The notes under the pieces are model-generated. The model saw only the letters and a program-made list of their open reading frames with translations, searched no databases and was not told the origin of the DNA. A DNA stretch of 64,000 bases from Mycobacterium sp. GTDB lineage: Bacteria > Actinomycetota > Actinomycetes > Mycobacteriales > Mycobacteriaceae. The position numbers and the translations under genes were made by a program. This document shows positions 1 to 9,927 of the stretch, in pieces (position 1 is the stretch's first letter; the number at the start of each line of letters is the position of its first letter). The DNA lies in contig RXJD01000007.1 of assembly GCA_003987775.1 (NCBI GenBank), positions 1-64,000 on the forward strand. The letters are read 5' to 3'.

Positions 1-134
1 GCCACGGCCAACACCTGACGACGCACCACCGACTCGCGCCAGCGGGCATCCCACACCGCCCACTCCCCCACCGTCGGCGACCGGGGACCCGGTGTCTCCT
101 CGGCGGGAGCGCCGTCACTGGATGATTCGAACAC
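1..134 (-). CDS. Truncated 5' end of a probable DUF222/HNH (13E12-type) protein
   Basis: Only the first 44 codons are inside the window; the gene runs off the left edge. Reading leftward from a GTG at 134, the frame is open and its third positions are GC-rich, with the motif VGEWAVWDARWRESVVRRQV. I do not recognise the fragment with certainty. The 13E12-repeat assignment is inferred mainly from context: a perfect LexA box covers the start codon, and several mycobacterial 13E12 HNH-endonuclease-like genes are known members of the SOS regulon. An overlapping ATG at 136 is in another frame and gives a less plausible Arg/Cys/Trp-rich peptide. Any other SOS gene remains possible. Confidence 0.5.
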   Translation of the reverse strand, partial: MFESSSDGAPAEETPGPRSPTVGEWAVWDARWRESVVRRQVLAV

Positions 135-142
135 ATGTTCGA
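127..142. promoter_or_regulatory. LexA (SOS) box
   Basis: The 16 bases are TCGAACACATGTTCGA, a perfect match to the mycobacterial LexA consensus TCGAAC-N4-GTTCGA and fully palindromic. The box overlaps the GTG start at 134 of the leftward truncated gene, so LexA bound here would block that gene directly. It lies about 90 bp upstream of the rightward gene at 232 and could in principle affect it too. Confidence 0.85.
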
Positions 143-231
143 TTATACAAGGCCCCCTGACACTCCGGTGTCACCGCAGGTCAGGCCCCATCACGCGTGC
201 AAAAGACCACCGAGTCGCCGACAATCAGTCC

Positions 232-597
232 ATGCCCGCACAGAATTCGGCCCTCCGAACGGGAAGGGGCAACGGCGGGGCAATTGGGCTAGTCGCGCTG
301 CATGCCGTTCTGGTGCTGTTCACGGTGCTGCTGAATCTGGCACTTCTGGTCACCGCCGATCCACACGATCAGTGCCGCATTCACCACGTGCATTGCGAGC
401 GCGGGTCTCATCTTCGGGAGGCCGCGTTGATCAGCGTGGTGGGAACCGGCGTGCTGATCATCGTCGAGGTCGTTGCGACGACCTACGCTCACTTGTGGAG
501 ACGCCGACGACTCCCCCTCGTCATCCCGCTCCTGTGCTCCATCGGCCAATCCCTCATCCTCGTCACCGCTTTCACTCTCGGCTCAGCGGGCCTGTAG
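232..597 (+). CDS. Small membrane protein of unknown function, three predicted helices
   Basis: This is a 121-residue protein with no family I recognise. The first 17 residues are polar. Three hydrophobic stretches follow: roughly residues 18-41 (rich in Leu and Val), 66-85 (starting near ALISVVGTGVLIIVEVV) and 96-118. A Cys/His-containing loop (DQCRIHHVHCERGSH) sits between helices one and two, and an Arg-rich stretch (WRRRRL) precedes the third helix. Codon third positions are mostly G or C, supporting a real gene over the 86-residue opposite-strand frame. No strong ribosome site precedes the ATG. The Cys/His loop could bind a metal, but that is speculation. Confidence 0.6.
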   Translation: MPAQNSALRTGRGNGGAIGLVALHAVLVLFTVLLNLALLVTADPHDQCRIHHVHCERGSHLREAALISVVGTGVLIIVEVVATTYAHLWRRRRLPLVIPLLCSIGQSLILVTAFTLGSAGL

Positions 598-647
598 CAC
601 TCGAGGCGGGTCAGATGCCTCGTCAGGGATTCGCCACCTTGCGACTC

Positions 648-1181
648 CTACTGCGCCGGAGCGCCCACCGCCCCACACGCCGGCAATGCGGTCGTCGTCC
701 CGGCCAGCACGGCCGGGATAGGTGCCGAGGGCACCTCGGCGGCCACGGCCTGAGGCGCGGGCGCCTGCGGCCCCGGCAGCACGACCGGGTCGGCGGCCTT
801 CCCACTGGACGGAGTCATGGGTGCACCTTTGCCGGTACCGGCCTGCGTCGCGATCGGAGCAGCGACCCCTGCACCTTCGGCCGCCCCGGCCCCCGCGCCC
901 GCGACCGGAACAACCGGCGCCACCGGAGGCACCACGGGCACTGGGGGCACCGGAGGCACGACCGGCACGACAGGTACCGCGGGCGCGATCGGCACCGGAC
1001 CGGGCAGCACCACGGGCGCCGCGGCCACCGGCCCGGCAGCGAATCCCATCTGCTGCTCGATGCAGTTCCCGCCGCCGGTGCGCAGTGGAGTGGCCACCGC
1101 ACCCGGACTCAACGCCAGCGCAGCCCCGCACAACCCCGCGCCGGCAGCAACCGCTACGCAGAATCGATCGATAATCCGCAA
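648..1181 (-). CDS. Exported Pro/Val/Ala-rich protein of unknown function
   Basis: A leftward protein of about 177 residues starting at a TTG. A GGAG ribosome site lies 6 nt upstream of the TTG at 1181; a TTG at 1187 is an alternative start. The N-terminus (LRIIDRFCVAVAAGAG followed by a hydrophobic stretch) looks like a Sec signal peptide with cleavage near residues 27-31. The mature protein begins with a Cys-containing segment (GGGNCIEQQMGF). It continues as a low-complexity region of VVP, PVPP and AGAG runs and ends with a Cys (ALPACGAVGAPAQ). Such Pro/Val-rich chains are common among mycobacterial cell-wall proteins of unknown role. The frame extends upstream to 1331, but that part has no signal peptide and poor codon use. 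Confidence 0.6.
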   Translation of the reverse strand: MRIIDRFCVAVAAGAGLCGAALALSPGAVATPLRTGGGNCIEQQMGFAAGPVAAAPVVLPGPVPIAPAVPVVPVVPPVPPVPVVPPVAPVVPVAGAGAGAAEGAGVAAPIATQAGTGKGAPMTPSSGKAADPVVLPGPQAPAPQAVAAEVPSAPIPAVLAGTTTALPACGAVGAPAQ

Positions 1182-1460
1182 CGCCAACTCCGTTCGTTCT
1201 CCCCAATTGCCCCCGCAATCAATAACAATGGGGAACCGTATCGGCGTGTCGAATTCTTGCCTAGAGCACAAAATTGATGGTTGCCGAACCGATGCCAAGC
1301 ACCGGCCGTGCCGTGACAGTGTCTTTCCCAAACAGTTACGAGCGGAAGGGTTTTGACCCTCAAAACTGTGCTACCCGGTCGCCCGGGCCGCCATCGGACC
1401 GCGATCGCCGAATGGCAGAAAAAGCGCGAGAAATGACTATTCAGCTACCGTCGGCACCGA

Positions 1461-1491
1461 ATTACAGCCGTGTAATTTACAGACATGTAAT
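1461..1491. promoter_or_regulatory. Tandem inverted-repeat operator TTACA-N4-TGTAA (two copies)
   Basis: Two copies of TTACA-N4-TGTAA lie side by side at 1462-1475 and 1477-1490, 15 bp centre to centre, in an AT-rich patch. The outer bases extend the first copy to ATTACA-N4-TGTAAT. A further match TGTAA-T-TTACA straddles the two. This pattern is typical of a dimeric repressor such as TetR or MarR, but I cannot name the protein. The site is just past the end of the gene at 1504-2325 and about 280 bp upstream of the leftward exported-protein gene, the only gene it could serve in that direction. The rest of the 1182-1503 gap shows no clear gene. Confidence 0.5.
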
Positions 1492-1503
1492 TCGCTCGCC
1501 CGA

Positions 1504-2325
1504 TCAGTCCGAGCCCCACCACAGCGACGGCCAGCTGAAGCTCAGCGCACCCTGGCTCAGCCGGGTGATGAGCTCTTCGAGCGCCCGCAGCGGCAACTCC
1601 ATCCGCCACTCCGGCAGCAGACCGGCCAGGTGCAGGGAATCCGGTGTGAGCTCGACCCCGGTGATCATCAATCCGTGCGGCAGCTCCGGCAGCGCCACCT
1701 GGTAGGCCGGCGTTCGCAATGGCAGCTTCCACCGCCGCTGGCCGGCCACCACCGCCCGCGGGCGCAACCACAAAGTCGAGCCCACCACGTCGGCGTCCAC
1801 CTCAAGACCGCCCAGCCCGGGCCGCCGCGCCCAGCTCAGCCGTGCCGTCCCGTCCTCCCCCGACTCGCTGCGCAGATGCGGCGCCGCCTGCTCCAGCACA
1901 TGGTCGAAGACGTCCTTGGGCAACTCGGTGGTCAACTCTGTCGGGGCGGCGATGACCAGCGGCGGCACCCCGGGACGGATGTGCACGTTGCGCATCACGG
2001 CGACCGCGCTCTGCAGGCGGTTGTCGGCCCAGCAGATATCGCGTGCCGCCACCCGGACTTCGCCGAGCTGGCCCACCGGCAACCCCTGCGGATCCAGCTC
2101 CGACTCCAGCTCGACGACCGTCAGCGTCACGTCCTGATCGCCGATGCGAACGGTGACTTCCTTACCGACCAGCAGCTGCTGCAACGTGGCGAACAAGGTC
2201 CGGTAAGGCATCGCCACCGCGTGGGCCCCGACCGACGGAATTCCGGTCGAGGACCACAGCGAAGACAGCATCTCCAAGGCGCGGAACGGGTCGTCCCAAC
2301 GCAGGAAGGGAACCTTGGGCGACAT
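1504..2325 (-). CDS. DUF2993/LmeA-like lipid-binding protein (Rv3243c homologue)
   Basis: A 273-residue protein immediately downstream of lpqB, as in M. tuberculosis. The sequence resembles the DUF2993 (LmeA) family, whose characterised member is a cell-envelope phospholipid-binding protein needed for lipomannan elongation. Typical elements are the GEVRVAARDICWADNRLQ stretch and the near-C-terminal LPHGLMITGVELTPDSLHL segment. No signal peptide is obvious, unlike secreted LmeA proteins. The ATG at 2325 is preferred over an in-frame GTG at 2343 because AGGAGG lies 9 nt before it; choosing the GTG would place that site inside the coding region. It is probably the last gene of the mtrA-mtrB-lpqB transcript. 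Confidence 0.75.
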   Translation of the reverse strand: MSPKVPFLRWDDPFRALEMLSSLWSSTGIPSVGAHAVAMPYRTLFATLQQLLVGKEVTVRIGDQDVTLTVVELESELDPQGLPVGQLGEVRVAARDICWADNRLQSAVAVMRNVHIRPGVPPLVIAAPTELTTELPKDVFDHVLEQAAPHLRSESGEDGTARLSWARRPGLGGLEVDADVVGSTLWLRPRAVVAGQRRWKLPLRTPAYQVALPELPHGLMITGVELTPDSLHLAGLLPEWRMELPLRALEELITRLSQGALSFSWPSLWWGSD

Positions 2326-2380
2326 CGGCAAGCGCCTCCTCACCAGCAGGGTAGCCGGTGGGGTCAGTTGCTCGACACTG

Positions 2381-4141
2381 TTATCCCGGCAGGACCGGCG
2401 CCGCGCCGCCGATCATCAGTCCGGCCACTTCTGACCAGCCCTGTTGGTTCTCCGCGGCAGATGCCGAGTACATCAGCACGCCCTGTGGACCGGCGACATA
2501 GACGGTCGACGGATTGGCGGCGATGGCGAACAACGGGATCTGCAGCCCTCGTGCGGGCGCATCGGAGTTGACGCCGTCGAGGTTGACGTAGGACACCGGG
2601 TGGGTGGCGTCGTTGCGGGTCACCACGATGTCGTCACCTGTTCGCCAATACAAGGACACCACTGACGTTCCGAGTCCGAAGCCCAGCCGCCGGGGGTATG
2701 TCAGCGCGAACTGGCCGGCCTGAGTCTGCTCGACACCGGCGAGAATCACCTGACCCCCGATCACCATCGCCGCGCGGGTCCCGTCGCGGGACAGCTGCAG
2801 GTCGGTGATCGGCCCGGGGAAGCGGCTGGACACCGCGGTGGAGTCCACCGGGATACGGGCCGGCTGTCCGGTCGCGGGTTCCTGAATCGCCCGCAGCACG
2901 TTGTTGGCGTCGACCACCACCCACACCGCGTCATCCAGCGACCAGCTGGGCCTTGACAGGTTGTGCCCGTCGGCGGACTGGACCGCCTCGCCGCCGAGGT
3001 CGCCGATCCACAGGGAGGCCGCCATGTCCGGCGCCCCGCGGCGCAGTGTCACCACCGATGCCACCTGACGCCCGCTGCGTGACAATGCGGCGCCGGTCTG
3101 GTCGCCCATGCGACCGAACGCTCCGGGCAACGTGGTCACATGCTGTCCGTCGAGTTCCACCAGCGATCCACCCACCAGGGCGTGCAATCCGGCGCCGGCG
3201 CCGTCGGCCACGCCCGGGTCGGTCGTGGCGACGTCGGAGGTGTTCCAGCCCTGGGCAAACCGATCGTCCAACGGGGCGCCGTCGGCGTTGATGACGTAGG
3301 GCCCGCGGATATCGGCCCGCGCCAGCGTCCAGATGATCTGTGCGGCGAGTAAAGCCCGGCTGTGCGGGTCGGTGGTGGAAAGCTTCTCGAGCTCGATGCG
3401 GGCGCCGCCATAACCCTTCCCGACGCCGCTCTTGCCGCCGTCGGCCCGGGTGACCGGGCCGCGCAACCGCAGCGGAGGTGCCAGCAGGTTTCGCACCGTG
3501 TGCGCCATCTCCGGACGCGGCCCAGCCAGCAGCTTGGAGATCAGCTCGGTGGCCAGCTGGTCGTGGTCGGACACCGCGACGTAGCGCGGGTCGGGCACCA
3601 CGGTCTTCCCGGTGGGGTCGGCGAAGTACAGCGTGTTGCGTTTGTAGGTCGCCTGGAACTGCTGCCAGTCCAGGAAGACGCCGTTGGGCAGGCGGTCGAT
3701 GCGCCATCCGCCGGACGTCTTGACCAGCTCGATCTGTCCCGGGTCCGGCAGCTGGCCTTCGGCGGTCTCGAAGACACCGATATCGGACAGCGAGCCGAGG
3801 ATGTCGGCCCGCATGCTCGCGGAAACCTTCTCGGCGCCACGGGTTTCCACGAACACCACATGGTCGATGAGCAGCGCGCTACCGGCGTCGTCCCAGGAAT
3901 TGGAGGCGGACTGGGTGAGGAACTGCCGGGCCGCCAGGTGCCGGTTGGCCGGATCGGCGGTCGCCTTGAGGAATTCGCGCAATAACACGTCGGGATCCAT
4001 GCCCGGGGTGGGCTTGGGCAGGTTCGACGGCGCCGGTCGCTCGACGGTGCCGATGGCCTGCGGCGCCGACGAACTGGGCACGCTCGCGCAGCCGGCCAGC
4101 ACGCTCACCGCTGCCATCAGGACACCCAGCAAGCGCCTCAT
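2381..4141 (-). CDS. lpqB: Lipoprotein LpqB, MtrB-associated
   Basis: A 586-residue lipoprotein. The N-terminus [18 protein letters not shown] ends in a lipobox, with Cys18 the predicted lipidation and cleavage site. The exported part should hold the GerMN-like domain followed by the LpqB beta-propeller-type C-terminal domain. In mycobacteria LpqB interacts with the extracellular domain of MtrB, tunes MtrA phosphorylation and affects cell division and antibiotic tolerance. The ATG at 4141 overlaps the mtrB stop in an ATGA arrangement, so translation is likely coupled. The reading frame continues upstream, but that part lies inside mtrB and lacks a signal peptide. Confidence 0.95.
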   Translation of the reverse strand: MRRLLGVLMAAVSVLAGCASVPSSSAPQAIGTVERPAPSNLPKPTPGMDPDVLLREFLKATADPANRHLAARQFLTQSASNSWDDAGSALLIDHVVFVETRGAEKVSASMRADILGSLSDIGVFETAEGQLPDPGQIELVKTSGGWRIDRLPNGVFLDWQQFQATYKRNTLYFADPTGKTVVPDPRYVAVSDHDQLATELISKLLAGPRPEMAHTVRNLLAPPLRLRGPVTRADGGKSGVGKGYGGARIELEKLSTTDPHSRALLAAQIIWTLARADIRGPYVINADGAPLDDRFAQGWNTSDVATTDPGVADGAGAGLHALVGGSLVELDGQHVTTLPGAFGRMGDQTGAALSRSGRQVASVVTLRRGAPDMAASLWIGDLGGEAVQSADGHNLSRPSWSLDDAVWVVVDANNVLRAIQEPATGQPARIPVDSTAVSSRFPGPITDLQLSRDGTRAAMVIGGQVILAGVEQTQAGQFALTYPRRLGFGLGTSVVSLYWRTGDDIVVTRNDATHPVSYVNLDGVNSDAPARGLQIPLFAIAANPSTVYVAGPQGVLMYSASAAENQQGWSEVAGLMIGGAAPVLPG

Positions 4142-5805
4142 CCGGCGTGCTCCCGGGTGCGCTGATCGGCGACGGATGCGGGGTTGGCCGCCGGCGCCGG
4201 CTGCGGGATCGGCTTCATGGGCAGCGGGCTGGTGGTGACCTTGTGTCCGCGCACCAGCGGCAGCGTCAGCCGGAAGCATGCACCCTGACCGGGCTCGCCC
4301 CACGCCTCTAGACGGCCCTGGTGCAGCCGGGCATCCTCGATGCTGATCGCCAGACCCAGCCCGGTGCCGCCGGAGCGCCGCACCCGAGAGGGGTCCGAAC
4401 GCCAGAACCGGCTGAACACCAATTTTTCCTCGCCGGGTCGCAGGCCGACACCGTAGTCGCGGACGGTGACGGCGACGGTGTCCTCGTCGGCGGCCATCCG
4501 GATCCGCACCGGCTTGTGCTCGGCGTGGTCGATGGCATTGGCGATCAGGTTGCGCAGAATGCGTTCCACCCGGCGGGCGTCGACCTCGGCGATCACTTCG
4601 TCGGTCGGCATGTCCACCAACAGCTCGATGCCGGCCTCTTCGGCCAGGTGGCCGACGTTGGTCAGTGCTTTGTTGACGGTGGTGCGCAGGTCGAGCGCTT
4701 CCACCGACAGCTCGGCCACACCGGCGTCGTGCCGGGAGATCTCCAGCAGGTCGTTGAGCAGGGTTTCGAAGCGGTCCAGCTCGTTGACCATCAATTCGGT
4801 GGAGCGGCGCAGCGCGGGGTCCAGGTCGGCGCTGTGGTCATAGATCAGGTCGGCGGCCATCCGGACCGTAGTCAGCGGGGTGCGCAGTTCGTGGCTGACG
4901 TCGGAGGTGAACCGGCGCTGCAGGTTGCCGAACTCTTCGAGCTGGGTGATCTGCCGGGACAGGCTTTCGGCCATGTCGTTGAACGACACGGCCAGCCGCG
5001 CCATGTCGTCCTCGCCGCGCACCGGCATCCGTTCGGAAAGGTGCCCCTCGGCGAAGCGCTCGGCGATCCGCGACGCCGACCGCACCGGCACCACCACCTG
5101 ACGCGAGACCAGCAGCGCGATGCCGGCCAGCAGCAGTAGCAGCACCAGCCCGCCGGTGGCCATCGTGCTGCGCACCAGCGTGATGGTGGCCTGCTCGTTG
5201 GCCAGCGGGAAGATCAGGTACAGCTCGAGGTTCGCCACCCGCGACGACGTCGGAGTGCCGACGATCAACGCCGGACCGGAGAAACCCTCGGTGTGCACCG
5301 TCGCGTACTGGTAGGCGGCCTGGCCGGCTTTGACGAAGCCGCGTAGCGCGTTGGGCACCTGGTCGACCGGGCCTGCGGTCGAGGCGGCCCGCGGCCCGTC
5401 GCCGGGCACCATGAGCACGGCGTCGAAAGCTCCCGCCAGGCCGGCACCGGAGGCGGGATCGGTTTTCGAGGTCAGCGTGTTGCGTGCCAGCTGCAGGCTG
5501 CTGTCCAGCGAGCGCGTTTCTTCACCGTTGACGATGCCGCTTACGGTGTTGCGGGCCCGCTCGATCTGATCGGTCGCGGCCTTGACCTTGACGTCGAGCA
5601 CCCGATTGGTGACCTGACTGGTCAGCACGAAACCCAGCGCCAGGATCACCGCCAGCGACAACCCCAGGGTTAGGGCAACGACACGCAACTGCAGGGATCG
5701 ACGCCAGACCACGGCGACGGCTCGGCTCACAGCGCTCAAGCCGCGCGGCAGAGGGCCGGAACGCCCCCAGCGACCTCGACTACGTCGTGGCGAGCGCCAG
5801 ATCAC
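4138..5805 (-). CDS. mtrB: Sensor histidine kinase MtrB
   Basis: A 555-residue membrane histidine kinase, partner of MtrA; the pair controls cell division, resuscitation factors and wall metabolism. Transmembrane helices lie at about 43-62 and 216-234, flanking an extracytoplasmic sensor region of about 150 residues. A HAMP domain (235-287) is followed by the dimerisation box SHELRTP with phospho-acceptor His305. The ATPase domain carries the N box [10 protein letters not shown] and the G1 motif DYGVGL. The C-terminal tail is Pro-rich. The order mtrA-mtrB-lpqB and the near-identical N-terminal region around the first helix fix the identity. It starts 24 nt after mtrA, consistent with one operon. 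Confidence 0.97.
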   Translation of the reverse strand: MIWRSPRRSRGRWGRSGPLPRGLSAVSRAVAVVWRRSLQLRVVALTLGLSLAVILALGFVLTSQVTNRVLDVKVKAATDQIERARNTVSGIVNGEETRSLDSSLQLARNTLTSKTDPASGAGLAGAFDAVLMVPGDGPRAASTAGPVDQVPNALRGFVKAGQAAYQYATVHTEGFSGPALIVGTPTSSRVANLELYLIFPLANEQATITLVRSTMATGGLVLLLLLAGIALLVSRQVVVPVRSASRIAERFAEGHLSERMPVRGEDDMARLAVSFNDMAESLSRQITQLEEFGNLQRRFTSDVSHELRTPLTTVRMAADLIYDHSADLDPALRRSTELMVNELDRFETLLNDLLEISRHDAGVAELSVEALDLRTTVNKALTNVGHLAEEAGIELLVDMPTDEVIAEVDARRVERILRNLIANAIDHAEHKPVRIRMAADEDTVAVTVRDYGVGLRPGEEKLVFSRFWRSDPSRVRRSGGTGLGLAISIEDARLHQGRLEAWGEPGQGACFRLTLPLVRGHKVTTSPLPMKPIPQPAPAANPASVADQRTREHAG

Positions 5806-5829
5806 CTACACCGCACTTCCCCGGCCGGA

Positions 5830-6516
5830 TCACGGGGGGCCGGCCTTGTAACCCACTCCTCGAACGGTCAGAACCACGGTCGGGTTCTCGGGATCCTTTT
5901 CGACCTTGGCGCGCAGGCGCTGGACGTGCACGTTCACCAGGCGGGTGTCCGCCGGGTGCCGGTAGCCCCAGACCTGTTCGAGCAGCACATCACGAGTAAA
6001 CACCTGGCGGGGTTTACGCGCCAACGCGACCAACAGGTCGAATTCCAGGGGCGTGAGGGAGATCTGCTCGCCGTTGCGGGTGACCTTGTGGGCCGGCACG
6101 TCGATGTCCACGTCGGCGATGGACAGCATTTCGGCCGGCTCGTCGTCGTTGCGGCGCAGGCGTGCCCGCACCCGCGCGACCAGCTCCTTGGGCTTGAAGG
6201 GCTTCATGATGTAGTCGTCGGCGCCGGATTCCAGGCCGAGCACCACGTCCACGGTGTCGGTCTTGGCCGTCAGCATGACGATCGGCACGCCCGAATCGGC
6301 ACGCAGCACCCGGCAGACGTCGATGCCGTTCATACCGGGCAGCATCAAGTCCAACAGCACCAGATCCGGGCGCAACTCGCGCACCGCGGTCAGGGCCTGA
6401 GTGCCATCGCCGATGACCGCGGTGTCGAAACCCTCCCCACGCAACACGATGGTGAGCATCTCGGCCAGCGAAGCGTCGTCATCGACGACGAGAATCCTTT
6501 GCCTCATGGTCTCCAT
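5830..6516 (-). CDS. mtrA: Response regulator MtrA
   Basis: A 228-residue OmpR/PhoB-type response regulator, nearly identical to the M. tuberculosis protein. The receiver has the acidic pocket VVDDD at 10-14, the phosphorylated Asp56 (LLDLMLP) and the conserved Lys in YIMKPFKP. The C-terminal winged helix ends with VRGVGYKAGPP. MtrA is essential in M. tuberculosis and is reported to bind oriC and promoters of cell-division and wall-hydrolase genes. The first ATG (METMRQ) matches the usual start; a second ATG three codons on is also possible. An 80-nt gap separates it from tmk, so it may have its own promoter as well as readthrough. Confidence 0.98.
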   Translation of the reverse strand: METMRQRILVVDDDASLAEMLTIVLRGEGFDTAVIGDGTQALTAVRELRPDLVLLDLMLPGMNGIDVCRVLRADSGVPIVMLTAKTDTVDVVLGLESGADDYIMKPFKPKELVARVRARLRRNDDEPAEMLSIADVDIDVPAHKVTRNGEQISLTPLEFDLLVALARKPRQVFTRDVLLEQVWGYRHPADTRLVNVHVQRLRAKVEKDPENPTVVLTVRGVGYKAGPP

Positions 6517-6596
6517 GGTGTCACCAGATCAAGACAAAACTCGGCTACCACACGCGTGTTTCTCGATTGATAAGGCCAAATGGCACCGAAATTGTG

Positions 6597-7241
6597 CTAA
6601 ACGGCCGCCTCGGACCCCCAAAGGGACGTGGCCAGAGCGGCCGGATCGATGTCTGCGTCCACCACCAGCCACCGCCCGGACCAACCCGCGGCGGCCAGTC
6701 CGGCGTACACCGCGCCGGTCCGCCGCTGCAGCCCATCGTCGCGTTCATAGCTGTCGCGCGCCCGGCCCGGGTCGCTCTCGGCCCGGCTGCGGGCGCGCTG
6801 CCCCGCCAGCTCCGCCGGCACCGCGAGCAGGATCTGCCAGTCCGGCACCGGCAGGGCGAGCCGCTCGTATTCGAGCGTGCGCACCCACTCCACCGCGTCC
6901 CCGGCCGCGTCCTGATGCAGCCGCGCCGCGCTGTAGGCCGCGTTGGAGGCGACATAACGGTCCAGGATCACCACGTCGTGCTGCTGGGTGAGTCGTTCGA
7001 TCTCCGCGACGGCCCCGGACCGGTCGAGCGCGAACAGCGTCGCCATCGCATAGACCGAGCCGGCGAGGTCGCCGTGCTGACCGTGCAGCGCCTCGGCTGC
7101 GAGGTCGGCGGTGATCGACTGCCCATAGCGGGGGAACGCCAGCGTCGCGACCGACTTGCCGGCGACCGCGAATGCCGTGCGCAGCCCGTCGGTCAGGGTC
7201 CGCTTGCCGGAGCCGTCGACGCCTTCGATCGCGATCAGCAC
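6597..7241 (-). CDS. tmk: Thymidylate kinase
   Basis: A 214-residue kinase that phosphorylates dTMP to dTDP for DNA synthesis. The P-loop is GVDGSGKRT at residues 7-15, the DRY motif lies near residue 94, and FPRYG in the dTMP-binding region is present. The length matches the 214-residue M. tuberculosis enzyme. Translation begins at a GTG. It lies between sahH and mtrA in the same orientation, as in M. tuberculosis, and is probably co-transcribed with mtrA. Confidence 0.95.
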   Translation of the reverse strand: MLIAIEGVDGSGKRTLTDGLRTAFAVAGKSVATLAFPRYGQSITADLAAEALHGQHGDLAGSVYAMATLFALDRSGAVAEIERLTQQHDVVILDRYVASNAAYSAARLHQDAAGDAVEWVRTLEYERLALPVPDWQILLAVPAELAGQRARSRAESDPGRARDSYERDDGLQRRTGAVYAGLAAAGWSGRWLVVDADIDPAALATSLWGSEAAV

Positions 7242-7270
7242 GGCGCGATGCTATCCGCCCAGCGCCGAAT

Positions 7271-7320
7271 GTGCGGCAGGCCGCACGCTCGACGCTGGAT
7301 GTGCGGCTGGCCGCACACTC
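7271..7320. repeat. Pair of short palindromic repeats between sahH and tmk
   Basis: Two near-copies of the hairpin GTGCGGC-N2-GCCGCAC lie at 7271-7286 and 7301-7316, with starts 30 bp apart, each followed by a CGCTCG or CACTCG tail. Each has a 7-8 bp GC stem and a 2-nt centre. The motif resembles the repeats at 58561-58640. It may act as a transcript-processing or termination structure after sahH, or be a small dispersed palindromic element. Confidence 0.7.
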
Positions 7321-7335
7321 GCGACGGGACCCGGC

Positions 7336-8814
<1,479 letters not shown>

Positions 8815-8917
8815 AGGGGTTTACATCCTTCTTTGGGGGCTTCTTTGAGTCCGAGCAGGCGCGTCAGCCTAGATACTCTCTGGACTCACTCTAGCCTCCG
8901 GCCAATTGCCGTCCTGG

Positions 8918-9568
8918 TCAGGGCACGTTGATGACGCCGTGGCGCTCGGCGAACGGGGTCATCATCCTGGCCAGATCGGCCGCCACGTCGTGGTCGGCTT
9001 CCGGCGGCATCGACACGTAGCTCAGGCACAGCCGGACGATCGCCCGCGACAGCACGCCGGCGTCGTCGTCGCTGGTGGCCAGCCACGTCTGGGTGAACGC
9101 CGTGGCCAGCCGCGCCGAGGCACGACTGATGATCGGCGCGCTGTCGGTGGTTATCAGCTGCAGCAGGTCCGGCTTGGCGACACCGGTCAACAACGAGATC
9201 ACCAGCGGGTCGGCCGCCGACTCGGCGAAGAAGGCCCGGAACCCCTGCAGGAACGACTCGTAGATGTTGCCGATGTTGGCGTCCAGCGCACCCTTGACGG
9301 TGTCGACGAGCCGGTCGGCCAGGCGCAGGGCGTAACCCTGCGCCAGGCCCTGCCGGGACCCGAACTCGTTGTAGATGGTCTGCCGGCTGATGCCGGCGGC
9401 CCGGGCCACGTCGGACAAGGTGATGGCAGACCAGTCGCGGGTGAGCAGCAGGTCCCGCATCGCGTCCAGCACGGAGTCCCGCAACAAGGCTCGTGACGCT
9501 TCGGCGTAGGGAATCCGCTTCACAGGCGCGACCATATCTGTTTTCGGGGCGAAGTTCGTGCCGATCAT
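8918..9568 (-). CDS. TetR-family regulator of the alkane cluster (Rv3249c homologue)
   Basis: A 216-residue repressor with an N-terminal helix-turn-helix ([26 protein letters not shown] split over residues of about 44-69). The first ATG (MIGTNFAP) overlaps the rubB stop as ATGA, so it is the last gene of alkB-rubA-rubB-tetR. In Dietzia and relatives the regulator in this position (AlkX) represses the alkane hydroxylase operon and is released by fatty-acid products; by position this protein should do the same. The palindrome upstream of alkB is its likely operator. The frame extends upstream into rubB, but only from the ATG is it TetR-like. Confidence 0.9.
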   Translation of the reverse strand: MIGTNFAPKTDMVAPVKRIPYAEASRALLRDSVLDAMRDLLLTRDWSAITLSDVARAAGISRQTIYNEFGSRQGLAQGYALRLADRLVDTVKGALDANIGNIYESFLQGFRAFFAESAADPLVISLLTGVAKPDLLQLITTDSAPIISRASARLATAFTQTWLATSDDDAGVLSRAIVRLCLSYVSMPPEADHDVAADLARMMTPFAERHGVINVP

Positions 9569-9747
9569 GACCGGGCGACCTCCACCATGACGAAGTCGGA
9601 CTTGGCAGCACCGCAGTCGGGGCAGCTCCAGTCCTCGGGAATGTCGTCCCACCGGGTGCCGGGCGCGATGCCGTCTTCCGGCCAGCCCAGCTCTTCGTCG
9701 TACTCGAAACCACACTGGACGCACTGGTAGAGCTTGTAGTCACTCAT
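9565..9747 (-). CDS. rubB: Rubredoxin RubB
   Basis: A complete 60-residue rubredoxin. The four iron ligands are in [13 protein letters not shown] near the start and [11 protein letters not shown] near the end, with the conserved WDDIPEDW between them. It carries electrons from a rubredoxin reductase (not in this window) to the AlkB di-iron centre. It lies 6 nt after rubA and overlaps the next gene, so the cluster is translated from one message. Confidence 0.97.
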   Translation of the reverse strand: MSDYKLYQCVQCGFEYDEELGWPEDGIAPGTRWDDIPEDWSCPDCGAAKSDFVMVEVARS

Positions 9748-9753
9748 GTCATC

Positions 9754-9927
9754 TCATCCTTCCTGGACTAGTTCGAAATCGGGCTTCTCGCGGACGGCGC
9801 AGTCCGGACAAGTCCAGTCATCGGGGATCTGGTCCCAGCCGGTGCCAGCCGGAAAACCTTCGCGGGCGTCGCCTTTGGCCTCGTCGTAGCGGTAGTCGCA
9901 GACGGGGCACTTGTACGCGGCGCTCAT
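9754..9927 (-). CDS. rubA: Rubredoxin RubA
   Basis: A 57-residue rubredoxin, the first of two in tandem. The first ligand pair is CPVCDYRYDEAKGD and the second is CPDCAVREKPDF. The usual CG after the second pair is replaced by CA, a pattern seen in AlkG1-type rubredoxins, whereas RubB has the AlkG2-type CG; in Gram-positive alkane degraders only the AlkG2 type is usually able to serve AlkB. The ATG overlaps the alkB stop by ATGA. The frame extends upstream inside alkB, but that part is non-coding in this frame. Confidence 0.95.
   Translation of the reverse strand: MSAAYKCPVCDYRYDEAKGDAREGFPAGTGWDQIPDDWTCPDCAVREKPDFELVQEG

Noticed and set aside
1274..1705. A 143-codon plus-strand ORF across the 1182-1503 gap
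   Set aside because: It overlaps the operator palindromes and the antisense of the LmeA-like gene, without coding character.
8847..8887. Inverted repeat GAGTCC/GGACTC in the sahH leader as a SAH riboswitch
   Set aside because: Six-base arms with a 29-base loop do not resemble the SAH riboswitch pseudoknot, and I know of none upstream of mycobacterial sahH.
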